Assembly: GCA_023231475.1 (NCBI GenBank)
Contig: JALJEE010002203.1
Coordinates: 44,328 to 108,327, forward strand
Direction: 5' to 3'
Source of the DNA: Seison nebaliae
Lineage: Eukaryota > Rotifera > Pararotatoria > Seisonacea > Seisonidae
Length of the DNA stretch: 64,000 bases
The notes under the pieces are model-generated. The model searched no databases. It was given only the letters and a program-made list of their open reading frames with translations, and was not told the DNA's origin. Made by a program: the position numbers and the translations under genes. Numbering within the stretch: the first letter of the stretch is position 1; each line of letters begins with the position of its first letter. This document shows positions 15,001 to 28,009 of the stretch, piece after piece.

Positions 15001-18000
15001 TCTAATTATATCAACTATTACTTAATTCTATTAAACTTTTAATCGATATTGTTAGTGAGTGAATTCTGATGAAGGAAATTGGTGGGTTTGAGAAAAGCTT
15101 AATAATATTAAATGAATAATCGAATTAAATAGTTCTTCAACACTGAAGTTGTTAAAGAAGAAAACCATAAAACTATATTAATGCTAATTCGATGGGAAAC
15201 TAACTATAGTATCTCGAAATTGACGACTGAATACTGGAACAGACAAGTGAGGCATAAACAGATATTGATGGGAAGAAACTATTTTGTAAGTTTGGAAGAA
15301 AGGAGAATTGGAAGGAATTGGGAAGAGAATACTTCCTGATCATCAGAATTAATTGGTTTATTGCTCGATGATTGAAAATACATATACACTATCTTGCGAG
15401 CAACAGGATTCTGATGAGGATTATGATGAAGAAAAATAAATAGGAAAGAAAAATGTATATTCAATTATTCAGTCGAACACTAAAGTTAAAGGAAACCAAG
15501 TTAATGATGTGTAATCGATAAAGATGTGCGGAAACAGTGTAGCTCTAGGCATCGACTTCTTTCCTTCTTTTAATATTTGCATCTTTATTATCTTTTTCCA
15601 TCACATCGACATTCAGACCGTTTATGTTTACCAAAAGAAGCAACTGTAACTATTGATAATGATCAGTCTAATAATCATCATAACGGATATGCAGATTATT
15701 CGTACGTCCTAGTAATCAGTGTTAAATTAGTGGGAGACGGACCAGCTGATATAATCGATTCTTGTTTGACCCAGAACAAATATTTCTCATCTTCTCCCAC
15801 TTCACACGACTTAATGAGTTCACAACGAGAGTGACCCAAAATGTGAGGGAGAACTCTTAAACATAATCTTACGAATTAGAATACGAAGAAGAAGAATATT
15901 GTCAATAAATCTTGAATTGAGTTTACTTCGATGGAAATGACTGACTTCGTCTTTACCACAATCTTACCAGCTCACGGCTGTTGAATAATGATGAAGTCGA
16001 CTTTATTCGGAATGATAGCAAATTTTATTTTGGTAATCAGCTTAAAACAAATATCAACTTGAGAATTATGTGAGAAGGAAGGATGAAATCGAAGGAGAAA
16101 ACGAAAATATGAGCAGCCATAATTAATTCGTCATTTCGGATATGGAATTCCTCATAACCATCTAATAAATAAAAGGAAACATAAAGAAACTGAGACCTCG
16201 AACTACTGAACAGATCCTTCACAAAATAAAAAAACGAATTATATTTCTTCCAATTTCAAGAGCCGCTAATATATGGTGGAAAACGGAAGTAAAATCTTCT
16301 ATAATTATGAAAGTTGAAGAATAATGGAAAATTTGAAGAAGAAGATGAAGTGTAATAATCATTATGTTTAGATGCCATAACGAGTATAATAGGATGTTGG
16401 GTCGATCAACAATATTTTCTTCCAATCTTAATTTACAAATTATACCTTCTTTTCTCTCACTCGAAATTGAAGGAACTGAAAATTTTCAATCACACATTTC
16501 TTTCTCACAAAATTTGTCAGTTCCAGATTTATTCTCAAAAACTTCGTTAAAACTTTATTTGAAACTTTTCTGTTTCTTAACTTCAAAATATAAAAATTAC
16601 TAAATTTGAATTGTTACATTTATTTGGAAAGATAAATAAAGTCCATAATACTATAATATGGATGTCACATAAGATATAATATGGATAGTATAATAAGGGG
16701 ATCTCTTTTCAGAAATATTCCCGAAGGGAGAGATTCTATTATAAATTCCGGTCGACCAATACCATTATATGCAACGTTAGTCAATCGGAAGAAGTGCAAT
16801 TAATGAAATTATTTGGAGATGAAAATTGAGACGACTACTGGTCAAAAGTGGAATGATTATAAGACTTGAGATTGACTAAATGATCATCCTATGACAAATG
16901 AACTGGTTGGAAGAAAATGTATATATTAAGAAAGATAAAGATTAATCAACTAGACAAATATTTCCATTCGATTGAAGGTGGTAAATGAAATGATGGCGCT
17001 TCATGCTCCTAACACACTTTTCTTTTTGACCGAAAATTGTGGTACCCTCCCTCGAACAGATTGGGGATAGGAAATTAAGTATATTGACTAATGGATTTGA
17101 CAATGATGATAATGATTAATATTCTCATTTAAAGATGTGACTGTTCGATTTTGGAGGAAAAAGATATGATACGGTGAGTGGATGTGAATAAGTTGATGAG
17201 AATTATTAAGGATATTTCTAAAGAACAACAAAATCAGTTGAGTCGTGAACATTAACTATTCTATTTAAATATTTGTTTATCCGATTTTTTCTTTATCTGA
17301 AAAGAATAATATTGCATGTCTTTGAGAAATGATGGAGAAATAATTGCCACATACTGGCGCCATCATCATCACAAGAGAATTGGGAGCATTTCGATTGGAG
17401 ATGCTGACAGCTGAATATTAGAGATATCCATCTCCATATTGACCGATGGCTATCGTTATTTACTTGATAACATTACGTGATCAATATACATATTCAAATG
17501 GAATGTCCACTAATGTTTTATCATTCCATCTATCTACCTGTGCATTCTGGATGCACATAAAAGTGATAATCATGCATAACAGCTGAATATTATCAGAAAT
17601 GAGAATATTTATTCAAACTCGTTTACGTGTCCCATTTCACCAATTGGATATGCACGATGTAATCGAATAAAAGGCGAAAATTAATATTATGCGGATTGTA
17701 TTTAAATTGTATATCGCATTAGAGAAAAAAAAGTGCAAAGAACGAAAAATGAAAGAAATGTGATATGAATGGAATTGTTACTTCGAATAAGTTTATGAAG
17801 AGATGACTGATGAATGGAAAGGAAGTGAAGAAAAATGTTCAAGGAAAATAAATTTCATCAGAAAAGAATGAATTGATTGTCTTAAAAATTTTGTCATTGA
17901 AACTTGTCAATATGACGGTATTGATCTGGTGAAAGAAAGGAAAAGTTTATTCCAATATATTTCTCCTTTCTTCAACTTTATCTGGTAAGAGCACAGAAGA

Positions 18001-19546
18001 AGAAAATCAATGATCTGTTTATGTATAGGAGAATGCTTAAAGACAATCATCATTTCGCAGGAGAAATCAGGTCAACAGAGTTTTAATGAAACTATTTGAA
18101 GTGAATAAAGTGAATACCGAAACTTTCTTCCAGAGCAATCCAATTTTTAACCAACTAATAATAAACAACTGAGAAATAATTCTTTTGACTTTCCATCAAT
18201 TCTTATTTATTTTCATTTCCATTTGGTGAAATGGTCGATGGAAAAAGTGCAAAGCCGAGACAAACAACGGAATTCATTTGAACAGATGGACATATCGTAT
18301 CGGGGAACGATAAAATGAATTGTTATTTTCCATCTAAAAATCTTCCTTCGACTTCCGTGAAGTGATCTGTGACGTTTCATTTATGAGAAATCAGTTGAAA
18401 ATCATAAAATTTATTCTCTCACCAATAATTTTCTATGGACATTTCCTTTCCTACACGTAATAGAATCAATAAAAATTTAAAGGAAATTCGATGTCTGTGA
18501 ATAGAGGAGAATAGATTATGGTCCGTAACATATCATTCTGACAAATGATACATTCATATGATGATGAATGTATTAGAATGATAAGAAATTTCTATATTAT
18601 TTCCCATTCGTCTCACATGTGATAAATGATCGTTAAATTTAATCCACAAAACAATTTCTTGTATGTTAGACCTGGTGTCTATTGGGGGGGAGTTACGAAT
18701 GGATGGATATATTTATATCATATATCATCGAGAAGAAGCAAACCATTTAAAATAATTAGTAACGATGTTTAGATTTCATAATAATAATTATTATGAAGAA
18801 TGATTTCATCGTTTCCATCTTCAAACTGTTTCTTCCTTCCGTAACTCATCAACTACCTACTTCCATTCCTTTTCAAACAATCGCCTCTTGTCAACATTTG
18901 GCATTTCCTTCTCACTGTCACAATATCATAATTGAAATGGAGAAAAATCAGTTTTCGAATGAATATCCCAAATTGCATAATTTTATTGAACACATGAATA
19001 AAATTGACTAGGAACATATTTAAAAAATTGATATGTTTCCCCAATGATTAACTATCAATATTGAAAGAAAATAAACTTCTTTTATTCACAATTCTCAACA
19101 ATTAGTTCACTTCTTTCTTTATGATAATTCTACTGATGTTAATTCTATGAGCATTAACGATGAGCTATTTACTGATTGTTCAAGTGATTGTTTTCAAGCA
19201 ACAATTAGATGAAAGGACTCCCTCAAACTTGTCGAGTCAATTTATAGAAAACTCATACAGATCTGTCTACTACTGTTTCTTTTAATGGTCTGCAAACATT
19301 GACGAAGGACAACTAATTGTAACTTCACTACTTCTGTCATGAATAATTCTCCTCCAACTCAAACAATTCACTATCACCAAATTGTCAGATGATAAAGAAA
19401 ATTGTTTTCATTAAACTTCCTCCATACAGATTAATTCAATTCTTATCCCAGCTCTTAATTATCATCTCCCTTCCTTAATTCCTCCCCACAGTCGAGAGTG
19501 AATTCTTCTTCTAAAATTAACACTTTAAAATATTTCAAAAAAATTT
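1..19546. other. Gene desert 1
   Basis: No supported gene on either strand. Open frames are short, overlap randomly on both strands and show no signal peptide, domain, splice structure or low-complexity pattern like that of the real genes nearby. The longest is a 154-codon frame at 7908-8372 with nothing recognisable. I saw no tRNA, transposon ends, long repeat or satellite. The texture differs from the short spacers inside the gene clusters, which are full of A and T runs; here sequence is more mixed, with many CG dinucleotides. It could be distal regulatory DNA, an intron or UTR of a gene outside the window, or non-coding transcription units; sequence alone cannot separate these. Confidence 0.6.
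19537..19543 (-). terminator. RNA polymerase III terminator of tRNA-Asp
   Basis: Seven consecutive T on the tRNA sense strand begin 4 nt after the discriminator base. A run of four or more T is the normal Pol III stop signal. Confidence 0.85.
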
Positions 19547-19618
19547 CTCCGTGACGGGGAATTGAACCCCGGTCTCCCGCGTGACAGGCGGGGATACTCA
19601 CCACTATACTATCACGGA
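19547..19618 (-). tRNA. tRNA-Asp (GTC)
   Basis: The reverse complement folds as a complete 72-nt tRNA. The 7-bp acceptor stem pairs TCCGTGA with TCACGGA, followed by discriminator G (19547), which is typical of aspartate. The D arm, the anticodon stem CCCGC/GCGGG with loop CTGTCAC (anticodon GTC), and the T arm with the B-box GGTTCAATTCC are all present, and the sequence is nearly the animal consensus for tRNA-Asp. There is no intron. It lies 218 bp upstream of the TIMMDC1 start, on the opposite strand, at the edge of desert 1. Confidence 0.97.
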
Positions 19619-19836
19619 TTGTTTAAGATTCGTTAATTTTATTCTTATTCCAAAAATGAGATAATTAAATTTCAAAAAAGAAAGAAAGTTAAAAATAAAA
19701 ATTTCTAATTTTTAAAATTAAATTTCTCAAAATTATTTAAAACTATTTATTAAATAAAAGTGTTTCAAATTGACCAAATTATATAATTTTTGGAGAGTCA
19801 ATTTTATTCGAATATGTAGCGCCGAATATCTTTCAG

Positions 19837-20876
19837 ATGATTTGGAGAAGAACACTCTCATATGGTGCGGGTATATCCTTAATAAAATTACCTGTAATTC
19901 AAGCAATATCTCAGGAATCGTTAAAACCGAAAATTGAAGAGGAAGAAATTCCTCGAAAAATCATTAAATCTTCACATTTACGTGCATTAGTTGAGAATCG
20001 AATAAATGAAGAAACGGCAAAAGATCGATTAAATAAATTTATATCTAAAGAGTTTTTTAAATTAAATTTATTTCTTCTTAATTTTTTCTTGATAATTCAT
20101 AGTGGTGAATTAAAAGAACAATATCATCCCGATCTCTTACAAATTCATGAGAATTCTCATTCGATCGCTTTCTTCGGTTTCGTTGCTGGTGCCATGTCGA
20201 GATTAGCGGAGAAGAATGAGATGTTTGCTAAAACTCATGCGGTCACTATTTATCGAAATGTTTACAATGCCAAAGTTCTAATAACTATTATTTAATTATT
20301 ATATATTAAATTCAAATTATTACAAATTTCAGAGATCGATTATCGATTATATTTTCATTCAAATGATCAGTGGGGGAATTCATTACGCTATCAAATTTTA
20401 CGTTTTATCTGGATTGACATTGTTTCATTTTTTTTCAAAAACTTTCAAAACTATATTTGAAATCTTCAAATTTTAGATTAAGTGGAGAAATGATGGCAAA
20501 ATATAATAACAGAACATCAGTCATCGATTATATTCCGGGTGGAAGTTCTCGTCTATTTCCCCCAATTCTCATTTCATATATTCATTTAATTTCTAGTTAT
20601 TGGAGGAATGGTCCTACGACTCATAAATGGTTGGAGAGCGACGATAGTTGGAGGAATATTCGGTTTAGTTATTGGACTTGTTGTTGGAATTGCAAATTAT
20701 TCTCTCCGAACATTTACGAATAATTTGGAAGAAGAAAGAAAGTATCGAGAAGTGGAAAATCGTATATTACAAAAGAAGTTAATTCATTCTTTTTATTTTA
20801 ATACCTAATACCTAATACCTAATATTTGTATGAAAGTTATTGGAGGAAGATTGAGGACGATGAAGAACGGCCATGA
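19837..20876 (+). CDS. TIMMDC1: Complex I assembly factor TIMMDC1 (TIM17/22/23-like membrane protein)
   Basis: This is a multipass mitochondrial inner-membrane protein that helps assemble the membrane arm of respiratory complex I. My spliced model has six exons: 19837-20051, 20103-20274, 20333-20421, 20477-20544, 20597-20777 and 20837-20876. It gives 254 aa in frame (human about 285). Evidence for identity: YHPDLLQIHENSHSIAFFGF in exon 2, the TIM-type Gly-rich helices in exon 5 (IIGGMVLRLINGWRA, then GGIFGLVIGLVVGIAN) and a basic/acidic tail. The junction DYIPGG/IIGGMVLR aligns without a gap to the vertebrate segment. All five introns (51-59 bp) begin with GTT. Intron 1 (51 bp) has no stop and would be read through by a naive ORF call. 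Intron 5 holds three copies of TAATACC. The last 13 residues depend on an AAG acceptor and are the least certain. The gene is tail to tail with NDUFA10. Confidence 0.85.
20800..20823. repeat. Short tandem repeat (TAATACC)x3
   Basis: Three perfect 7-bp copies lie inside TIMMDC1 intron 5. Confidence 0.8.
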
Positions 20877-20946
20877 ATTGAAAAGTTTTATAAATAATTT
20901 TCATTTTAACAAAAATTGAAAAATTCAAAAAAAAATTATATTTTCC

Positions 20947-22346
20947 TCAACACCATTTTCCTTGTAGTTGTTTCGAATCTAGTCGATACCACCAATCTTT
21001 GTCACCTTGTTTGGCGTTAAATCCGTCGTCGTATTTCATTGATGGAATTTGACTCTTTGCCGTTTGGACAGTTAACGAATCTTCTCCGATCAAATACGCT
21101 TCTTTGAATTTCAGAATATCGGAATTAGCTTGAATTAATCTCTTCGTATAATCCGGATTTCCACATCTATCAAAATTACATCAATTATATGAGATAAACA
21201 CACAATTAATTTGTGAACTTCATTCGATAATTATTGATCATATATTCCTTCTTCACTCGCCATTGATAGAAGAGTTCGTCTTTGAAGAAATCTAATTCCT
21301 CAATATCTTCCATCATCTACAAATTTCATAAAATAATCAAATTAATTATTGAAGAATAACATGATTCAATCCATGCTCATCAGAATGATCATATTCTAAA
21401 TAATGACTATAATTTCTAGAAAAAATTTTCAAAATTTTTTTTTCATTTAAAAAATATATTTAGAAATTAAAAAAGAACTTGGCGCTTGGTAAATAAGAAT
21501 TCTCGTAATGATATTCGATTGCTTTCAATAAATCTAAATTAATCAATTTATTCGTTTTTCCATTAACCTAAAAAAGAAAATTTAAATAATTTCAAAATTT
21601 TTCAAAAAATTTTCAACTTTTCCGTTATCGATTAATTGTTTGTAACATAATTCAATCGGTTTCTTCACATACACAATGAGATGTGGACGCCACATATCAA
21701 TGAGAACATTCGGATATAAAGTGTCTTCTAAAAATTTCTGGAATTCTCCCCGAAATGCTCCACAATCGGCGAGTGCTCGAGTGAATACGATATCGGAGTG
21801 ACAAGATCGATTTAAGACGATTCCTTGCGATGTGTTGAAGAGATGATAGAGTGCCATCTGATATTGATAAAGACGAGAACGAAATATTTCGAATTGACAT
21901 CGTCCTCCATGCATTGGTGATGGATTCTCACATAACATCTCCATATTGGGAATTTGGAGACGTTGGGGCAATTTCTCATTCAACAATTCTCGGAAATTCA
22001 AATTATATGAATTCGGTCTCATAATTCCATCAACATCAGGAAATGGAATATATTTGAATTGAATATCTTCCGCTAATTTCTCAGCTACTTTCGATTTTCC
22101 ACTACCCAAATTACCGTCGAATTGGAAAACTAATGAATTGTTTCCTAAATTACAATATGTTCCATAACCGATGGCTTCCCAAAATCCATTGTATTTCCTC
22201 TTCTCATAATCGAAGGGCATTGCCTCTTCAGGCATTTGACCAATCTGTTCAATGGAAAATGCTCTCACTCCATTCTGCTGGACAGTCTTCACCACATTCT
22301 GAATGAGAGACGAGGATCGAGGAAATATTGATGCTGCTTTGATCAT
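20947..22346 (-). CDS. NDUFA10: NADH dehydrogenase 1 alpha subcomplex subunit 10 (ND-42)
   Basis: Accessory subunit of mitochondrial complex I with a deoxynucleoside-kinase fold. Five exons in transcription order: 22346-21618, 21567-21479, 21415-21361, 21316-21219 and 21166-20947. They give 396 aa in frame, close to the insect ND-42 length. The first 30-40 residues look like a mitochondrial targeting peptide (MIKAASIFPRSSSLIQNVVK). A P-loop-like FDGNLGSGKS follows at about residues 76-85, then the kinase-like core with RSCHSDIVF and the HLIVYVKKP strand. The C-terminal segment YDDGFNAKQGDKDWWY matches the family's end. All four introns (44-63 bp) have GTT donors (GTTGAA, GTTCTT, GTTATT, GTTCAC) and TAG acceptors. 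It converges with TIMMDC1, another complex I gene, with 70 bp between the two stop codons. Confidence 0.92.
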
Positions 22347-22876
22347 TTTATTTCTGAAAAAAAATTTTTCTTTAATTCTCTAAAATTGCGAAGCTACTCA
22401 TTTGATATTTATTCTGTTATTCTACTTTTGTTTTTCTCATTTTCTAAAATATCTATAAAGCTTAAATCTCTTTAGAAATCATTTAAATGATTTTCTAATT
22501 TGTTTATTCACAATAAATTTTATTCTTTTTTCTTCTTCATTTACTAATTAGTAATTAGTAAAAATTAAATTAGTAAATTTTATTATTTTTGGAATTTTAT
22601 CATTATCAGACAAATTCCAACTCCGACCGATAATTCTTAGAAATTGATGATTCTCCCAGAATGAATTGACAGAGAATTATATAGATGTTATTTTGAAAAA
22701 TAACTTCTCTTTATAATGGAAAGAAAATTGAAATTTATTGATTGACAATTTTTAGAAAAATATAAGAAATTATTTGAGAAAAAAATATCCTTAAAATTCG
22801 TCACAATATTATTTCGTAGTTTCAGTAAATAATGAGAATAATACTTTACAGGTGAAATAAGAGAAATAAATGAAGT
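22347..22876. other. Spacer between NDUFA10 and the cadherin gene
   Basis: 530 bp of very AT-rich sequence between the NDUFA10 start and the cadherin stop; both genes are on the minus strand. It must hold the NDUFA10 promoter and the cadherin 3' UTR. A small palindromic TTACTAATTAGTAA-type stretch lies near 22545. I see nothing else. Confidence 0.6.
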
Positions 22877-25800
22877 TTATACATTACTCACATATTTGCT
22901 ATAGTCTTTGAAAGTTATAACATTGGTTTGATGATGAGATTGGTTGTTCATGTGATTCGAATTTGTAAATGAGTTCGATTCACTATTGATATCGCTGTAA
23001 ATATGTTGAGGTGGATGTTGGTGATGATGATGTGCGTTCGATTGAAGATAATCATTCTTCCCATTCTCATTGGGATTGTTGAACGCCACTCTCTGATAAT
23101 TTGTGTTGATATAAGACGAATCATTATTTGATGGTTTGTTCAATGATGGTATGATATGTTGTTGATGTTGTTGTTGTTGTTGATGTGAAATGGTATTCAG
23201 CTTGAGATATGCACGTTGTATCGTGTCAGATGATTGATGTGATCGTCGAAGTGTATTATCGTTGAGATGGATATGTTTAGACGATCGATAACAACTTGGT
23301 TTCTCTAAAGTTTTCGTCGCATTCGATCGTACAACACTACGATGACATGATTGAGGATGTTGGAGTGTACAAAATTTGTGTTCTTTATTCGATTGATTAT
23401 TCATTTCATTTCGATCCATATGAATTTGTTGTTGATTCATTAAATGATTGGAAGGATTGATTACCGATATATTACCCGTTCTACTATTCGTTTGATGATT
23501 TGCCATTTGCTGTTGTTTGTGGAAAGTTTTCGATATTGTTAATTGACTCGAACTCTCAGAGACTGATCGTTTCATTGAATTTCGTTTATTCTCTTTATTA
23601 TTCTTCTTTTTGTCATTCTTTAATAACTTCAATCTTGAGCTACGCACATTCGATTTCAACGCTAAAATTGCCGGTAACTGAAATTTAGATTTGTCATTCT
23701 TCTTCTTATTCTTCTTATCAAACGACGAAGTACTCGATGAGGAAGAAGTCAAATCTTTCGGAGAGTAAGGTGTCTGATCATAATTCCTGATATTCGGTTC
23801 TAAATAATGATCTTTCTCATTCGATAATCGATGCATTTTCTCCAATTCATGACTGATTTGTAATGGTCCGAGTGAACAGATCGGTCTCATTGGATCTGCT
23901 CGATTATCTGGATACATATTCTTCAAATGAGCCCCCCGTTGCCATCTCGATTCGGCGTCACCTGCAGAACTTGGAGATGATTCACCCGAACAAGAGGATT
24001 GAATTAAATTGTTGAAATTCTCAAAACCAATCGGGACATTTGGTAAATGTATCATATCTTTTTCGTGTTCGAAATTATTTGGTGATAAAGTTGTCGATGG
24101 GAATGAGATGATGGAAGTTAATGTTCGTTCCTTCTCATCTAATTTATTCAATTTTGATGAATCATCTCTCGATAATTTATTATGATTTTTCGATCTCATC
24201 TTCTTAAACACACTCCCACCAACACCATTCATTATGGGCAACATTCCGTTAAAGGGTTTTCGAATTATGTGCATGAACCTCGAAAATTTTCCATCATCAA
24301 TTTGATTATTCTCACAAGAAGAATTCTCGGATATTTTATCTAAAAATTACGTAAAATTTCAAAAAATTAATTATAATTAAAAACTTTCCAAATTTTTCTC
24401 TCGTTTCTCAGATTTCTTCTTCTTCTTTTTAGATCGTCGTTTCGATCGACAACAACAACACATACCCAAACCGAAACCTAAACCGAACATCATCGGTGGA
24501 ATGATAATCGTCTTCACTTTATTTTTACATTTCTCTTTTTTCAATATAACAGTTGCAGCTGATCCTGTGTTAACGGTTTCGGTTTGAATAATTAATTTTT
24601 GTTCGGTTTCTTGAGTGACATTTCCTGTTTGATTATGATTATCTTTCACAATAATTAAACAGTCATACGTCGCATTACTAAACGTTATATTAATAAGAAA
24701 ATTAAGAATTAGAATCATTTAAAAAGTCAAACGGAATTTTAACCTGATCAATTGATAATAAGTTCGAATATGGCCATGGACGAAATCGATTGAAAATGGA
24801 TTAATATCAGCCAATATTGATGTCTCACTATCCATTACATCAATTTTCGAAGCTTCATCGTCATCAGCATCGAAACGTAATTTACAATTCAAATCGTAAA
24901 TTAATGACGATTGTCCATAATCGAAACTTCGATCGAGATCGATGGCGAAAATCGTAAACAATATCTCTCCAGCCGTTATATTGCCTTTAATGAACACTTC
25001 TAATGTAACATTATTATTCACTGATTCAGGAATGGTTCTTGATAAAATTTCATGATTTTCTGTCGATATAATGATTTGTTTAGTATCATTTTTATTATTC
25101 GTATTTTCGATTTGATTTCCTTTGAAATGTTTATGAAGAAATTTTTCATAATTTAAAATTTGTTTCTGTATCAAATCATTATCGATATTCTCATTAAATT
25201 GAGTTAAGACATTTCGTAGGAATTCCTCCAAAATCGGATTTGAAGGTGGGAGATATGGTAGAATAATCGGTTTATTATCATTCTCATCTTCGATGATCAT
25301 ATTTATATGAACGAGAGATTCTTTCGGTGGACTGCCACAGTCTCTCACCGTTATAATTAATTCAAATTTGTCTCTTAATGGTAATTTTTCAAAATCGAAT
25401 GTTCGATTGGGTCGCAAACATGCCGTCAACTTTTTCCTTCCTAATAATAAATTGTTCGATTGACATGACGATTTCGATCGTTCAATTAATGGCATTGCTT
25501 CATGTACATCGATTAGAGATGATAAATCATTGATATTGTTCTGTTGATGAGTAAATTCTAGATTGAAAATCGTCGACAAACTGGAAGAAGAAACGAGTGA
25601 CCAAGATAATTGATCATTCGGATAAGAAATGTCTGAATCTTGTAAAACTACTTTTCCTACACATTTCTGTGAATTCTCTTTCAAATAAATATTCTCAGGA
25701 TTGACAATTATCGGTGCATTATCATTCACATCCATCACATAAATATCAATTTCGATATTCGTTTGTCTCAAAGTTTGATCACGAATAATTAAAGTTAACG

Positions 25801-28009
25801 TATGAAACGCTTTCAATTCCGCATCTAATTCCGATAATAATCTTAAATAAACTTCGGAACTTCCTTTCTGATGATATGTCGCCATCTTCTCATTCCAATA
25901 ACCATCATACATCGTATTGTTGGAATATGTTAATACGAATTTCGGTTCGATCATTCTGTCATTTTCGTGACCATGTAACCGGTATGTATTAACGCCGCGA
26001 ATCTCGAAATGCATTGAATCATTATCAGCATCGTTTGCGTGAAATTTGAGTAATTTCGTTCCAGGACTCACATTTTCATAAAGGAAAATTTGAATGAAAT
26101 TCTTTTTTCTTTTAATGAAAATCGAATTCTGATCTGCTACTGGATCGAATTTTCTATGATATTTTTTCGTCAAAAATTCTTTTTCATTCTGATAAGAATC
26201 TTTTCTCGGATCATAAACAGAAATACCAGATTGTGGTAATCGAAGTTCAGGTAAATGATCCGTTTTCTCCAATTTGACAATTAGAGGAAGAAAATTCGAT
26301 CGTCGTTTTCTTTCTTTATTTATCTCGACAAATTCATTAACAGCAACTTCGATTGCAATTGAATCATTTTCATTATCAAATTGTAAATTGAATAATGTCT
26401 CATTTCTTATTGACAATTTGACATAACCTGATTGTAATAATGATTTTGGAGAAACGTCGAAACGAGTGTCATTCACAGTAATTGTCATATTAGCATTAGC
26501 TGAAGTTTTATCTTTATCTTCCACACGTATCTCCACATCCAAATTACTTGTCTGACGGAGACAAGTGTTTATTTTAACGATATTTCTATCAGCCGTTATC
26601 GTCGGCAAATTATCATTATCATCTTTAATTTGTATAAACAAATTCTCGAAAGATTTACATTTGGAATTTGTATAAATTCTATCGATATTTACGATACTAC
26701 TCTCATGTTTATTTTCATCATAACAATCCAATTCTTCCGCCATTATCGTCAATCGAATTAATCCGTGTTGGAATAATTCATTCTCCATATCCAATTTCTG
26801 TAAAAGAAATAATTCACCTTGATCCGTTAAACGGAAATATTCGTGAACCAAAATATCTGTGTTAATCTTATAAAATTTTGAACGATGATAATCATTGTTA
26901 TTGTTGTTGTTGTTGTTTTTACTATTCCAATTATCTTGTGATACACTCACATCAACTAATCGATAATTGATCAAATGTTTATCGATTACGTCATCGTCTC
27001 CATCTTTTGCTTCCACTTGGAACAATTGTTCCATCAATTTCGCGTTTTCCGATATTTCGATGTGATTCGGAAGATTAACGAATTTGGGAGGCGCATCATT
27101 CGCATCTAACACTTCAACAGTTATGGTGATTTGTCTGGTGGTTTGTTCCGTTTTTTTTCTTCCCAATTTCCGATAGTTCCGATTGAAAGACGAATATCTT
27201 CTGTTATTATATCGTTTTTTCAAATTCCTCTTATTGTCAAGATTGTTCTGATTAAATGAGAATTGTTCCTCTCCACTATGTGCTACGCCGATATGGACTC
27301 GATGAACTTTCGATTTCTCATAATCTAATTTGGAGTGTAAATAAATTTCCGATAATTTACAATAACATTTCTTGCACGATTCCACTTCCTTATCATATTT
27401 ACCTTCGTCCAACAATTTAAAATGTGAATCGGAAACGAAATGAAGTTTAAAATCATTCTTTTCCGTATAACTACGATCTGGATCACAAACAACATATCGT
27501 CCCACTAACGTATTAATTGGAGCTGATTCATTGATTGATATTCGACGTTTATTGAAATTGAGAGATTTGGGAAATAGAGGCATATTATCATTATGGTCGT
27601 TTATACAGACATAAGTCTCGAATTCTACTCTCTCATTCGACTTCTTCGATAACTTCGTTAATGGAATTGTTAATTTGGTATTATTGAGAATCTCATAATC
27701 GACCGCCTTCTTCCACACGAGTAATCGTTGAGATTGAATTGTAAAATATTCCGATGGTGATCTGATAATGAAAACGATATCGGGATCTTGTGTACCATCT
27801 GTCAAATTGCAAAAAATAGTTCCCGGTTGCGTATTCGTCTCATCAATCATTAGACATTCAGGTGAAGCTAATGGATTACATTGTTGAACGGTGGACAATT
27901 CTCCAAATGACGACGATCCATATAAATCTCGTTTACGATGAGATTTACAATGTACAATTGTGTTAATTAATAAGAAATGGAGAAAGAAGAATATCCTAAA
28001 TTTTCCCAT
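22877..28009 (-). CDS. Protocadherin-like adhesion receptor
   Basis: Type I membrane protein of the cadherin superfamily for calcium-dependent adhesion. Three exons in transcription order: 28009-24744, 24677-24385 and 24339-22877, giving 1673 aa in frame. A signal peptide covers about residues 1-21. About seven cadherin repeats follow. Calcium-binding DxND linkers are seen near residues 136 (DHNDN), 303 (DANDAP), 463 (DDNDN), 760 (DVNDNAP) and 906 (DENDN); the boundary near 581 (KTDHLP) is degenerate. LDYE-like motifs are present. The exon 1/2 junction (introns 66 and 45 bp, GTTAAA and GTTTTT donors) rebuilds the last strand, YDCLIIVKD. The membrane segment (about 1145-1165) is Gly/Pro-rich, ends in CCCC, and is followed by a highly basic stretch. 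The tail of about 490 residues is rich in Asn, Gln, His and Ser; I see no catenin-binding motif. The end assumes no further exon: a GTGAGT lies just before the stop and could be a donor. Confidence 0.85.

Noticed and set aside
24274-24276. Cadherin tail as a separate gene starting at an internal Met
   Set aside because: The frame continues upstream of that Met to a TTTTAG acceptor, and a GTT donor after the membrane exon joins it in phase.
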